A DNA stretch of 64,000 nucleotides from Nocardia cyriacigeorgica (GTDB lineage: Bacteria; Actinomycetota; Actinomycetes; Mycobacteriales; Mycobacteriaceae): NCBI RefSeq assembly GCF_010868145.1, contig NZ_JAAGUY010000025.1, forward strand, positions 20,911-84,910. The letters are read 5' to 3'. The notes beneath the pieces are model-generated. The model was given only the letters and a program-made list of their open reading frames with translations. It was not told where the DNA came from and searched no databases. Position 1 is the stretch's first letter, and every line of letters starts with the position of its first letter. A program made the position numbers and the translations under genes. Shown here piece after piece: positions 37,476 to 45,273 of this stretch.

Positions 37476-38027
37476 CTACTTGGGCTCGACGAGCTGGATC
37501 TCCAATTCGACCTTCACCGCGTCGCTGAGCATGCCGGGCAGCGGGCCGCCGACACCGAAATCGGTGCGCTTGATCGTGCCGGTCGCGGAGAAGCCCGCGT
37601 GGTTGTCGCCGGTGGCACCGAACTCCCCGACCCCGCCCCATTCGACCTCGAGGGCGACCGGCTTGGTGATCTGGCCGAGCGTCGCCTCGCCCTCGACGGT
37701 GAAGGTTTCGGTGACCTGTACCGGCCCGGTGGCACGGAAGGTGAGGGTCGGCCGGTTGGCCACGTCGAGGAAGTCGGCGGTGCGAATATGGGCGTCGCGA
37801 TCGGCATTGCCGGTGTCGAAGGAATCGAGGTAGATGGTGGCGCCGATGGTGGCGGCGCCGGTGTCGTCGACGACGAATTCGGTCTCGAATTTGCTGAATC
37901 CGCCGCGCACCTTCGAGATGCCGAGGTGGCGAATGGTGAAGCCGACGGCCGAATGGGCCGGGTCGAGCGTCCAGGAGCCGGATCGCAGCTGCTGGGTGGC
38001 GGCAGTGGTTTCGGGAGTAGTGGTCAT
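37476..38027 (-). CDS. YceI family polyisoprenoid-binding-like protein
   Basis: A lipocalin-like YceI protein of 183 residues: SGSWTLDPAHSAVGFTIRHL, then VRGGFSKFETEFVV, GATIYLDSFDTGNADRDAHI and FVDVANRPTLTF-like segments are the family signature. No signal peptide is present, so it is cytoplasmic, unlike the periplasmic E. coli protein. ATG 38027 has a better-spaced purine-rich site than ATG 38039. It is divergent from an XRE regulator, with an 18-bp palindrome beside its start. Confidence 0.88.
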   Translation of the reverse strand: MTTTPETTAATQQLRSGSWTLDPAHSAVGFTIRHLGISKVRGGFSKFETEFVVDDTGAATIGATIYLDSFDTGNADRDAHIRTADFLDVANRPTLTFRATGPVQVTETFTVEGEATLGQITKPVALEVEWGGVGEFGATGDNHAGFSATGTIKRTDFGVGGPLPGMLSDAVKVELEIQLVEPK

Positions 38028-38040
38028 GGCATCCACCATG

Positions 38041-38101
38041 ACCGGACCGCAGTCCGGTAACCAGACCGTCGTTATCCTGGACCTGGCAGGGCGCGGATAA
38101 C
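38041..38101. promoter_or_regulatory. Two inverted repeats in the yceI / XRE divergent promoter
   Basis: ACCGGAC-CGCA-GTCCGGT (38041-38058) is a perfect 18-bp interrupted palindrome. GTTATCC (38071-38077) and GGATAAC (38095-38101) form a second pair. Both lie between the divergent starts and are candidate operators of the adjacent XRE regulator. Confidence 0.45.
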
Positions 38102-38120
38102 CGGCCCCCGACGAGGCACG

Positions 38121-38957
38121 ATGGATGTCATGGCACGAAGCAGGTTCGCCGAATTCCTGGTCGCCCGGCGCGCGGAGTTGCGCCCCGGTGATCTCGGCCT
38201 CCCCGAGGGGCGCCGCCGCCGGACGCCCGGGCTGCGCCGCGAGGAAGTCGCCGTGCTGGCGGGGGTGAGCGCCGATTACCTCGCCCGCTTGGAGCAGGGA
38301 CGCGACAGCAATCCGTCACCCGCGGTCGTCGAAGCGCTCGCCGACGCACTGCTGCTGCGCGGCGAGGCTCGCTACCAGTTCAACATCCTGGCGCTGACCG
38401 CCGCCGACGGTTCGCGCTGCCCCGGCGGGGACGCCGAGCCCGAGCAGGTCCCGGAGACCGTTCAGCAGATCCTGCGTGCTCTCGCACCGACACCCGCCTT
38501 CGTAGTGGGCAGACAGCTGAACGTGCTCGACTGGAATGGCGCCTGGGCGGATTTCGCGGCGCCGCTCGGGCTGCTCGACGATTCCTCGCCCAACCTCGCC
38601 CGGTTCACCTTCACCCATCCGGCCGCACACCGGGTGTTGCGGAACTGGCCGCAGGCCGCGGATGCGTTCGCGGCGGCACTCAACCGCGCGATGGTGCGCT
38701 GGCCCGCCGACGACGCACTGCGCGACACCATCGATACATTGCGGCGCCACCCCGCCTTCGCCGAACGCTGGACCCCACAGCGACTCAATGAGCCGACCGC
38801 GACGCTGCTGCGTTTCGACCATCCGGCACTCGGTGACGTGGACGTGCCGTTCGAAACACTGGAGACCACCAGCGATCAGAGCCTGGTCGTATGGCTCGCC
38901 GACCGGGTCAAGGCCACTGGCCTGCACCTGGTCCGCGATCGCGTGGCCAACGAGTAG
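38121..38957 (+). CDS. XRE regulator with MmyB-like ligand-binding domain
   Basis: A 278-residue regulator. The N-terminal helix-turn-helix is FAEFLVARRAELRPGDLGLP, then RRRTPGLRREEVAVLAGVSADYLARLEQGRD. From residue about 110 the MmyB-like domain follows (PAFVVGRQLNVLDWNGAW, with NLARFTFTHPAAHRVLRNW), known in this family to bind fatty-acid-like ligands. It is divergent from yceI, which it probably regulates together with itself. ATG 38121 is preceded by GAGG. Confidence 0.87.
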   Translation: MDVMARSRFAEFLVARRAELRPGDLGLPEGRRRRTPGLRREEVAVLAGVSADYLARLEQGRDSNPSPAVVEALADALLLRGEARYQFNILALTAADGSRCPGGDAEPEQVPETVQQILRALAPTPAFVVGRQLNVLDWNGAWADFAAPLGLLDDSSPNLARFTFTHPAAHRVLRNWPQAADAFAAALNRAMVRWPADDALRDTIDTLRRHPAFAERWTPQRLNEPTATLLRFDHPALGDVDVPFETLETTSDQSLVVWLADRVKATGLHLVRDRVANE

Positions 38958-39015
38958 GGCGCCCGGCCCGCGGATTTCCGTGCCTGGTCAAGGACGAACG
39001 CATAGGCGGCCTACG

Positions 39016-39594
39016 TCAGTGACGCGAGGTGCGCACGTGGATTCGCTCGCCCCGTTTCCCGAAGAGGCTCAGCACTTCGACGCTCCCGCCGCCTGCCGCG
39101 CCGAACCAATGCGGAATCCGGCAGTCGAACTCGGCTGCCTCGCCGGCCCGCATCACGAGATCGCGATCGCCAAGCCGCACCCGAAGTTGCCCGCGCAGCA
39201 CATACAGCCATACGTAGCCGGCGTGTGTACGCACGAACGGCTCTTCGTCATGCGCCGGAATGGTCATCTTGTAGGCACGCGGTTCGCCCTGATGCCGTGA
39301 CAGTGGAATCAGCACCCGGCCGCCCGAACCCGATGCCCGCTGCGGTACCCGCGGGTCGACGATCCGGGGTGCGGACACGATCTCGTCGAGTGGGACGCCG
39401 AGCACGGCGGTGATCGGCAGCAGCAGTTCGAGACTCGGTTTGCGCTGGGCCGATTCCAGCCGCGACAGCGTACTGGTCGAGATACCGGTGGCGCGCGCGA
39501 GTTCGGCGAGGCTCACACCCCTCTTTTCGCGAATCCGACGTAGCCGCGGAGAAATCTGCTCGATGACCGCGTCGACGCTCGGCTGTCCATCCAT
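39016..39594 (-). CDS. XRE-cupin transcriptional regulator
   Basis: A 192-residue regulator: N-terminal helix-turn-helix RLRRIREKRGVSLAELARAT, then GISTSTLSRLESAQRKPSLE, joined to a C-terminal cupin (EEPFVRTHAGYVWLYVLRGQ; LVMRAGEAAEFDCRIPHWF). Such proteins sense small molecules through the cupin. It is divergent from the coupled leader peptide/MFS exporter at 39687-40999, which is its most likely target. Confidence 0.88.
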   Translation of the reverse strand: MDGQPSVDAVIEQISPRLRRIREKRGVSLAELARATGISTSTLSRLESAQRKPSLELLLPITAVLGVPLDEIVSAPRIVDPRVPQRASGSGGRVLIPLSRHQGEPRAYKMTIPAHDEEPFVRTHAGYVWLYVLRGQLRVRLGDRDLVMRAGEAAEFDCRIPHWFGAAGGGSVEVLSLFGKRGERIHVRTSRH

Positions 39595-39686
39595 GGTCCA
39601 CAGTGCAGCAAATCCATCCCAGAATCAGCAAGGTTATTTGCCGATATCGCAAAACCGCCGTGATGCTGTCGACGGAGGTGATCCCC

Positions 39687-39791
39687 ATGGACACAACAAC
39701 AGCAATGGGCGGGCCGACGCCCGCTATCGGACGGGATGCGATCGACAGAGCGTCCTCGGGCCAGGCATACACCATCGGAGGTGGTCGCTGA
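39687..39791 (+). CDS. Leader peptide coupled to the MFS exporter
   Basis: A 34-codon frame, MDTTTAMGGPTPAIGR and on to SSGQAYTIGGGR. It is preceded by GGAGGTGATCC (39674-39684), a near-perfect complement of the 16S rRNA 3' end and the best ribosome site in the window. Its stop overlaps the exporter start (TGATG), and the exporter's own GGAGGTGG lies inside the last leader codons. Chloramphenicol exporters of the Cmx/CmlA/CmrA kind are known to be controlled by translational attenuation through short leader peptides, so this may be such a leader. It could also be a simple coupled small protein. Confidence 0.6.
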   Translation: MDTTTAMGGPTPAIGRDAIDRASSGQAYTIGGGR

Positions 39792-40999
39792 TGACGACGA
39801 GCACCGAAACGCTGACGCCACACGTGCAGCGGTCCGGCCGCCTCCCCATCGGGGTGTACCTGCTGGGATTCAGCCTCTTCGCGATGGGGACGGCCGAGTT
39901 CCTGCTGGCAGGTGTGCTGCCCGCGGTCGCGAACGATCTGGACATCACGCTGTCCTCGGCCGGGATGCTGATCACCGCGTTCGCGCTCGGCGTCGTATTC
40001 GGTGGGCCACCATTGGCGGTGGTCGGCCTGCGCTGGCCGCGGCGTACCGCACTACTTGCCACGCAGGCGATCTTCGCGGCGGGCATCGTCATCGGATTGT
40101 TCGGCAACTACCAGGTCTTGCTGGTGACAAGGGTGGTGTCGGGAGTCGCCTATGCGGGGTTCTTCGCGGTCGCTTCGGTGACGGCGATCAGCTTGGTTAC
40201 CCCGGACCGTAATGCCCGAGCTTCCGGCGTCGTGGTCAGCGGTCTCAGCATCGCGATGGTGGCCGGCGGGCCCGCAGGCACTCTGCTGAGTCATTTCACC
40301 GACTGGCGCGGCGGATTCTGGGCGGTGGTGTTACTGACGCTCGCCGGCATGATCGGATGCATGCTCGGGCTGCCCGCCGCCGATCCCAGTAGCGGCGCGG
40401 CCGTGCAGCCGAGCGTGTCCCGAGAATTGCGCACCATGCGCACACCACGACTGTGGGGCATCTACGCGATCACGATCCTCACAACGGCCGCGTACATGAT
40501 CACGTTCAACTACCTGGCCGCGATCCTCGCCGATATCACCAAGGTTCCCGAGGTCTGGATTCCGGCAATCCTCGCGCTGTTCGGGGTCGGCGCTTTCGTC
40601 GGACTTTCCATCGGCGGCCGCATCTCCGATCGACACCCGCATCGCGCGCTGTTGTCCGGCGCCGCCGTGATCACGGTCCTGTCGGGGGTGATGGTCTTCG
40701 CCGTCGACCAGGTCTGGGCCGTGGTGCCGATAGTGTTTCTGATCGGTATCGCCGCGTTCGTGCTCAATCCGGCGCTGTACGGCCGGGTCTTCGCCATCGC
40801 CGCCGATGCACCGACCCTGGCGGGCGCGACGACCGTATCGGCCTTTCAGCTCGGTATCAGCATGACGCCGGTACTGGCGGCCCTCACCCTCTCGCGAGGA
40901 GCACCACTCACCTCGGTGTGCTGGATCGGAGCCGTTCTCGCGGTGGTGGCGATTCCGGTGATCCTCGCGGATCGCGCACGGTTGTCCACACCCGGCTAG
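39791..40999 (+). CDS. MFS exporter, Cmx/CmlA-like drug efflux family
   Basis: A 402-residue twelve-helix MFS protein. PIGVYLLGFSLFAMGTAEFLLAGVLP is the typical first helix of the AraJ/Cmx chloramphenicol-sugar efflux family. FAVASVTAISLVTPDRNARA (loop 4-5) and ALYGRVFAIAADAPTLAGAT agree. ATG 39791 is coupled to the leader peptide; the longer frame to 39410 is antisense to the XRE-cupin gene. It could confer chloramphenicol resistance or export another small molecule; not provable here. Confidence 0.85.
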   Translation: MTTSTETLTPHVQRSGRLPIGVYLLGFSLFAMGTAEFLLAGVLPAVANDLDITLSSAGMLITAFALGVVFGGPPLAVVGLRWPRRTALLATQAIFAAGIVIGLFGNYQVLLVTRVVSGVAYAGFFAVASVTAISLVTPDRNARASGVVVSGLSIAMVAGGPAGTLLSHFTDWRGGFWAVVLLTLAGMIGCMLGLPAADPSSGAAVQPSVSRELRTMRTPRLWGIYAITILTTAAYMITFNYLAAILADITKVPEVWIPAILALFGVGAFVGLSIGGRISDRHPHRALLSGAAVITVLSGVMVFAVDQVWAVVPIVFLIGIAAFVLNPALYGRVFAIAADAPTLAGATTVSAFQLGISMTPVLAALTLSRGAPLTSVCWIGAVLAVVAIPVILADRARLSTPG

Positions 41000-41018
41000 C
41001 GAGCGAGGAAGGTCCGCG

Positions 41019-41720
41019 CTACAGCCCGAGCACTGCCATCCGCTCGGCATGGCTGTTCTGCATGCGCTCGAACAGTGTGGCGATGCCGTTGAGGTCGCCG
41101 GTGGCGGCGAGCACCAGTTCGGTGAGCTCATCGCGCTGGGCCATCACGTACTGGGCCTGGGTGATGGCCTCACCTAGCAGCCTGCGACCCCACAGCGTCA
41201 GCCGGTCGCGCTCGGACCGGCTGACGGCCACCGCGCGGCGCACCTCGTCGACCACGAACTCCGAATGGCCGGTCTCGGCCAGCACGTCACGCACCACGTC
41301 GGCGACATCGGGGCTGAGCACACCCGCGATCTCGCGGTAGAAGTCGGCGGCGATGCCGTCACCGACATAGAACTTCACCATCGACTCGAGCCACGTCGAG
41401 GGGTCGGTGGAGGCGTGATAGGCGTCCAGCGCGCGCACGAACGGCGCCATCACATCGAAGATGTCGGCGCCGCGTTCGGACAGGGCAGCCTCGAGCAGGT
41501 TGAAATGCTCCATTTCGGCGGCCGCCATCTTCGCCACCGCCACCTTGCCGCGGACCGTTGGCGAGAGCTTGGCCTCCTCGGCGAGCCGGTAGAACGCGGA
41601 GATCTCACCGTAGGCGAGCACCGCGAACAGGTCGGTCACCCCGGGATGGTCGGCGGGAATGGACGGCGAAACCGGGCCGGTCGGCGAAACACCCAGCGCG
41701 GCAGGTGACTGTGCTCCCAT
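41019..41720 (-). CDS. Ferritin-like four-helix protein (Rv3210c-like)
   Basis: A 233-residue protein. The helices carry spaced Glu/His residues: AYGEISAFYRLAEEA, AAAEMEHFNLLEAALSERG (ExxH), DFYREIAGVL and ETGHSEFVVDEVRRAV (a second H..E pair), consistent with a di-iron ferritin-like fold related to MiaE-type hydroxylases. The substrate is unknown. ATG 41720 is preferred to the GTG-type extension at 41747. Conserved next to rhlE in actinobacteria. Confidence 0.8.
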   Translation of the reverse strand: MGAQSPAALGVSPTGPVSPSIPADHPGVTDLFAVLAYGEISAFYRLAEEAKLSPTVRGKVAVAKMAAAEMEHFNLLEAALSERGADIFDVMAPFVRALDAYHASTDPSTWLESMVKFYVGDGIAADFYREIAGVLSPDVADVVRDVLAETGHSEFVVDEVRRAVAVSRSERDRLTLWGRRLLGEAITQAQYVMAQRDELTELVLAATGDLNGIATLFERMQNSHAERMAVLGL

Positions 41721-41795
41721 GGCACACCAGCGTAGTACCCGGCTCACGGCTCGTCGCGGTTCGTCCCCGATGCGCGAGCCGGGTAGTGCGTGGCG

Positions 41796-42851
41796 TCAGA
41801 CCCCGGTGGTGAGGAACTTGTCCAAGTAGGTCCAGGTGGTCTCGCGCGCGGTCGGGCCGGTCAGGATCCCGAGATGGCTGCCGGGGGCGGTCTCGTAGCG
41901 CACCGACGCGGCGCCGGTGAGCGTGTTCAGCCCGGCCTCGACGGCGGCGGCAGGCGTGATGACGTCGGCCGGCCCGCCGACGAGCAGGACCGGCGCGGTC
42001 ACGTTCGCGAGTTCGATGCGCCGCTCGCCCAACCGGACCACACCCCGGCCGATGTCGTTGTTGAGGATGAGCCTGCCCCACAGCTGTCCGTAGAACCGTC
42101 CCGGATAGCCGGGCATCGCGGCCATGAACCGGTCGATGGTCTCCATTCGGGCCAGGGTCTCGGTCCGGGCGATATTGCTGGCGACGAACCACGGCCGCTT
42201 GAGCTCGCGTTCCCATGCGGTAGCCCGATAGGCGAGCCTGGTCAGCCCGGCGGGCACGCCACCGGCGGCGCGTACCGCGGTGGACACGGCATGGCCGCCG
42301 GTCAGCTTGGCCACCGCGCGTAGCTGCGGGATACCGGTCATCTTGTCGTAGTCCAGTGGCGCGCCGACCGCGGTGACCGATCGGATCGGCAGCCGCGCGT
42401 TCGCGGCGGCCGTCAGCAGCGACAGCGTGCCGCCCAGCGACCAGCCGATGAGGTCGACGGGCGCCCCGCCCCGATCGGCGGAGGCCCTCAGCACGGCCTC
42501 GGGCAGGATGTCGTCGATCCAGTCCTCGAAACCCATCCTGCGATCGGCGAAGGTGATCTCGCCGTAGTCGACCAGGTACGGCGCACGGCCGGTCTCGAGC
42601 AGGAAACGCGCCAGACTCTGGTCCGGTTGCAGATCGAAGCAGGTGGCAGGGGCGGCGAGCGGGGGCACGAGCAGCACCGCGGACTCGGGTTCGGGCCGCT
42701 GTTCGGCCCCGTCGAAGCGCAGCAGCTTGCGATGCGGCTGGTCCCACAGCACCGTCGAGGATGCCGGTGCGGGATCGGCCACACCGGAGCCGAAGGTCAG
42801 CGCCCAAGCGTTGCGCGCGGCGAGGGTAACGGTGTCTGCGATGCTCACCAC
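41796..42851 (-). CDS. Alpha/beta hydrolase, PHA synthase-like
   Basis: A 351-residue protein of the PhaC-like alpha/beta hydrolase group: VLLVPPLAAPATCFDL, YGEITFADRRMGFEDWIDDILP, nucleophile elbow IGWSLGG, VTAPVLLVGGPADVITP (Asp) and GSHLGILTG (His). Polyhydroxyalkanoate synthases use Cys at the elbow; here it is Ser, so it is more likely an esterase/depolymerase-like relative. Two consecutive GTG codons (42851, 42848) may start it. Divergent from rhlE. Confidence 0.8.
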   Translation of the reverse strand: MVSIADTVTLAARNAWALTFGSGVADPAPASSTVLWDQPHRKLLRFDGAEQRPEPESAVLLVPPLAAPATCFDLQPDQSLARFLLETGRAPYLVDYGEITFADRRMGFEDWIDDILPEAVLRASADRGGAPVDLIGWSLGGTLSLLTAAANARLPIRSVTAVGAPLDYDKMTGIPQLRAVAKLTGGHAVSTAVRAAGGVPAGLTRLAYRATAWERELKRPWFVASNIARTETLARMETIDRFMAAMPGYPGRFYGQLWGRLILNNDIGRGVVRLGERRIELANVTAPVLLVGGPADVITPAAAVEAGLNTLTGAASVRYETAPGSHLGILTGPTARETTWTYLDKFLTTGV

Positions 42852-43350
42852 ACGAATGTCTCACATCCGGTACCGGCGGTAACGCTCAAGGCATGGCGCG
42901 AGGGCGTCCGAGGGCCGGACTGTCGTCGATATCACCGACTCGCCACGCCCGATGAATTACCGTGTCGCGCACCACGTTCGTCGGCGTGTACACGGAAAAC
43001 CAACTATTGCCGCGCCATTTTCCACGCCGCCTTTTCGGGCCGAGCACAATATCACGCTACAATCACCACGGACAACGAAAATTTCGCGCCCGATCGAGTT
43101 ACCCGATCATGTCCGACACAGCCGTCGGCCCGGTGCGTAAGGCGATGTCCACGGAAAATGTGCGCGCACCAGATCCGCGTCACCGAAGCGCCGCGCCGAT
43201 GTCTCCCAGGCAGCCCCCGATCAGGCGGGTACCGCTGACATCCGGCAGCCGGCCGGTGAGTATCACAGGCGGATACGTGGTCGTCGCGGACCGGCCGGTC
43301 CGCCCCACGCCTCGTGCGCGCGTGACGCGATAACGAGGAAGGCACGAACC
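42852..43350. promoter_or_regulatory. rhlE upstream region, long and locally AT-rich
   Basis: In this 499-bp gap between divergent genes no convincing coding frame was found. The stretch 42990-43090 is markedly AT-richer than its surroundings and contains TACAAT (43058-43063), a possible -10 element without a good -35. GGACCGGCCGGTCC (43288-43301) is a perfect 14-bp palindrome. If transcription starts near 43070, rhlE would have a leader of about 280 nt, a setting in which RNA helicases are often autoregulated. Confidence 0.35.
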
Positions 43351-45129
43351 CTGAGCAAGATCACTGTCGAACAGGAACCGGGACTGGCGGACACCCTGCT
43401 GACCGCAGAACTGGACGAAACCCATACCGCCCCGACATTCACCGAATTGGGCGTACGCGAGGAAATCGTGCGCGCGCTCGGCGAGATCGGAATCGAACGC
43501 ACCTTCGCCATCCAGGAGCTCACCCTGCCGCTGGCGCTCGCCGGTGAAGATCTCATCGGCCAGGCCCGCACCGGCATGGGCAAGACATTCGGATTCGGTG
43601 TGCCGCTGCTGCACCGCATCGCCACCGCCGAATCGGGCACGACTCCGCTGGACGGAACTCCGCGCGCGCTGGTGATCGTGCCGACCCGCGAGCTCTGCCT
43701 TCAGGTCACCAAGGACCTGGAGAACGCGAGCAAATACCTGACCAACCATCAGGGCCCGCTGAAGGTGGTCTCCATTTACGGCGGCCGCCCCTACGAGGCG
43801 CAGATCGAGGCGCTGCGCGCGGGTGTCGATGTCGTCGTCGGCACGCCTGGCCGTCTGCTGGACCTGGCGAATCAGCAGCATCTGATCCTCGGCAAGGTCG
43901 GCGTCCTCGTCCTTGACGAAGCCGACGAAATGCTCGATCTGGGCTTCCTGCCCGATATCGAACGCATTCTTGGCATGGTGCCGGATAAACGGCAGACCAT
44001 GCTCTTCTCGGCCACCATGCCGGGTCCGATCATCACCCTCGCCCGCACATTCCTGACCCGCCCGACGCATATCCGGGCCGAAGAGCCGCACGATTCCGCG
44101 GTCCACGATCGCACCGCGCAGTTCGTCTACCGGGCGCACGCGCTGGACAAGAGCGAATTGGTCGCACGGGTGCTGCAGGCCGAAAGCCGCGGCGCCACCA
44201 TGATCTTCACCCGTACCAAGCGCACCGCGCAGAAGGTCGCCGACGATCTCGCCGACCGCGGTTTCGCTGTCGGCGCGGTACACGGTGACCTTGGCCAGAT
44301 CGCCAGGGAAAAGGCGCTGGCCAAGTTCCGCAAGGGCACCATCGACGTGCTGGTCGCCACCGACGTGGCCGCCCGCGGTATCGATATCGACGACGTCACC
44401 CATGTCGTCAACTACCAGTGCCCGGAGGACGAGAAGACCTACGTGCACCGCATCGGCCGTACCGGCCGCGCGGGCCGGACCGGTGTCGCGGTGACGCTGA
44501 TCGACTGGGACGAGCTCAACCGCTGGTCCGCCATCAACAGCGCGCTCGGCCTCGACATCCCCGAGCCGGTCGAGACGTATTCGCGGTCGCCGCACCTGTT
44601 CTCGGACCTCGGTATCCCCGAGGGTGCCACCGGAACCATCCGCAAGCCCAAGCGGGAACGCGACGAGGACGCCGAAGTTGTCGAACGTCCCGAGCGCACC
44701 CCACGCAAGCGCAACCGCAGGCGTACCCGCGGCGGTCAGCCGATCGAGGGTGAGGCCGCAACGGCCACCGACGACAGCGCCGTCAACGAGCAGGCCGACG
44801 CCGACACCGGCTCGGGACCGGCCGAGGGCGACGCCGTAGCGGGCGCCGAGCGTCCCGCCCGCCGCAGGCGCAGGCGCCGCAAGCCCGCAGCGGAGACCGG
44901 GACGGACGAGGGCGCCTCGAACGGTGCCGCCGACGCGAACGGTACCGCGGAGACCGGCACTACCGACGCGGGTCCGTCCGAGGCCGGCGACTCCGAGGCC
45001 GCCGGTGAGCAGCCCGCACGTCGCAGGCGTCGCCGCCGCAAGCCGGCAGGCGAAACCACCGCCGATTCCGCCGCGGCGGAGGTCACCGCTCCGGTCGAGG
45101 CAAGCAGCACCGCTGGCGTTTCCGCCTGA
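43351..45129 (+). CDS. rhlE: DEAD-box ATP-dependent RNA helicase with Arg-rich tail
   Basis: A 592-residue helicase from an apparent CTG start. The conserved Phe (PTFTELGV) and Q motif (AIQELTLPLALAG), motif I ARTGMGKT, VLVLDEADEML, LFSATMP and HRIGRTGRAG are present. The C-terminal 170 residues are low complexity with two copies of ARRRRRRRKPA, a likely RNA-binding tail. No ATG/GTG exists in frame after the stop at 43138-43140. TTG 43447 would remove the conserved Phe. CTG 43351 has AGGAAGG eight bases upstream and is therefore preferred. It acts in RNA unwinding, ribosome assembly or RNA decay. Confidence 0.93.
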   Translation: MSKITVEQEPGLADTLLTAELDETHTAPTFTELGVREEIVRALGEIGIERTFAIQELTLPLALAGEDLIGQARTGMGKTFGFGVPLLHRIATAESGTTPLDGTPRALVIVPTRELCLQVTKDLENASKYLTNHQGPLKVVSIYGGRPYEAQIEALRAGVDVVVGTPGRLLDLANQQHLILGKVGVLVLDEADEMLDLGFLPDIERILGMVPDKRQTMLFSATMPGPIITLARTFLTRPTHIRAEEPHDSAVHDRTAQFVYRAHALDKSELVARVLQAESRGATMIFTRTKRTAQKVADDLADRGFAVGAVHGDLGQIAREKALAKFRKGTIDVLVATDVAARGIDIDDVTHVVNYQCPEDEKTYVHRIGRTGRAGRTGVAVTLIDWDELNRWSAINSALGLDIPEPVETYSRSPHLFSDLGIPEGATGTIRKPKRERDEDAEVVERPERTPRKRNRRRTRGGQPIEGEAATATDDSAVNEQADADTGSGPAEGDAVAGAERPARRRRRRRKPAAETGTDEGASNGAADANGTAETGTTDAGPSEAGDSEAAGEQPARRRRRRRKPAGETTADSAAAEVTAPVEASSTAGVSA

Positions 45130-45142
45130 TCGAACACCACTG

Positions 45143-45179
45143 ATGCTGGTGGGCGCGATTGCGCCCACCAGCATTTTTT
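45143..45179 (+). terminator. Canonical rho-independent terminator of rhlE
   Basis: ATGCTGGTGGGCGC (45143-45156) pairs perfectly with GCGCCCACCAGCAT (45161-45174) over a GATT loop and is followed by T5. It lies 13 bp after the rhlE stop. Such a complete intrinsic terminator is uncommon in high-GC actinobacteria. Confidence 0.93.
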
Positions 45180-45273
45180 GTGGCCGGATACGGCTGAAGA
45201 CCTCGGGCGACCGGGCGGGTGCACCGCAAGGTGATGTCATCCGCGCTCAGGCCGATCGGCTAATCTCGCACAC

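Noticed and set aside
42962..43333. 123-codon plus-strand frame upstream of rhlE
   Set aside because: Basic, Pro/Arg-rich product with no homology recalled and no ribosome site; lies in the promoter/leader region.
43180..45240. 686-codon minus-strand frame opposite rhlE
   Set aside because: Antisense of the DEAD-box helicase, Gly/Arg/Val-rich, no domains.
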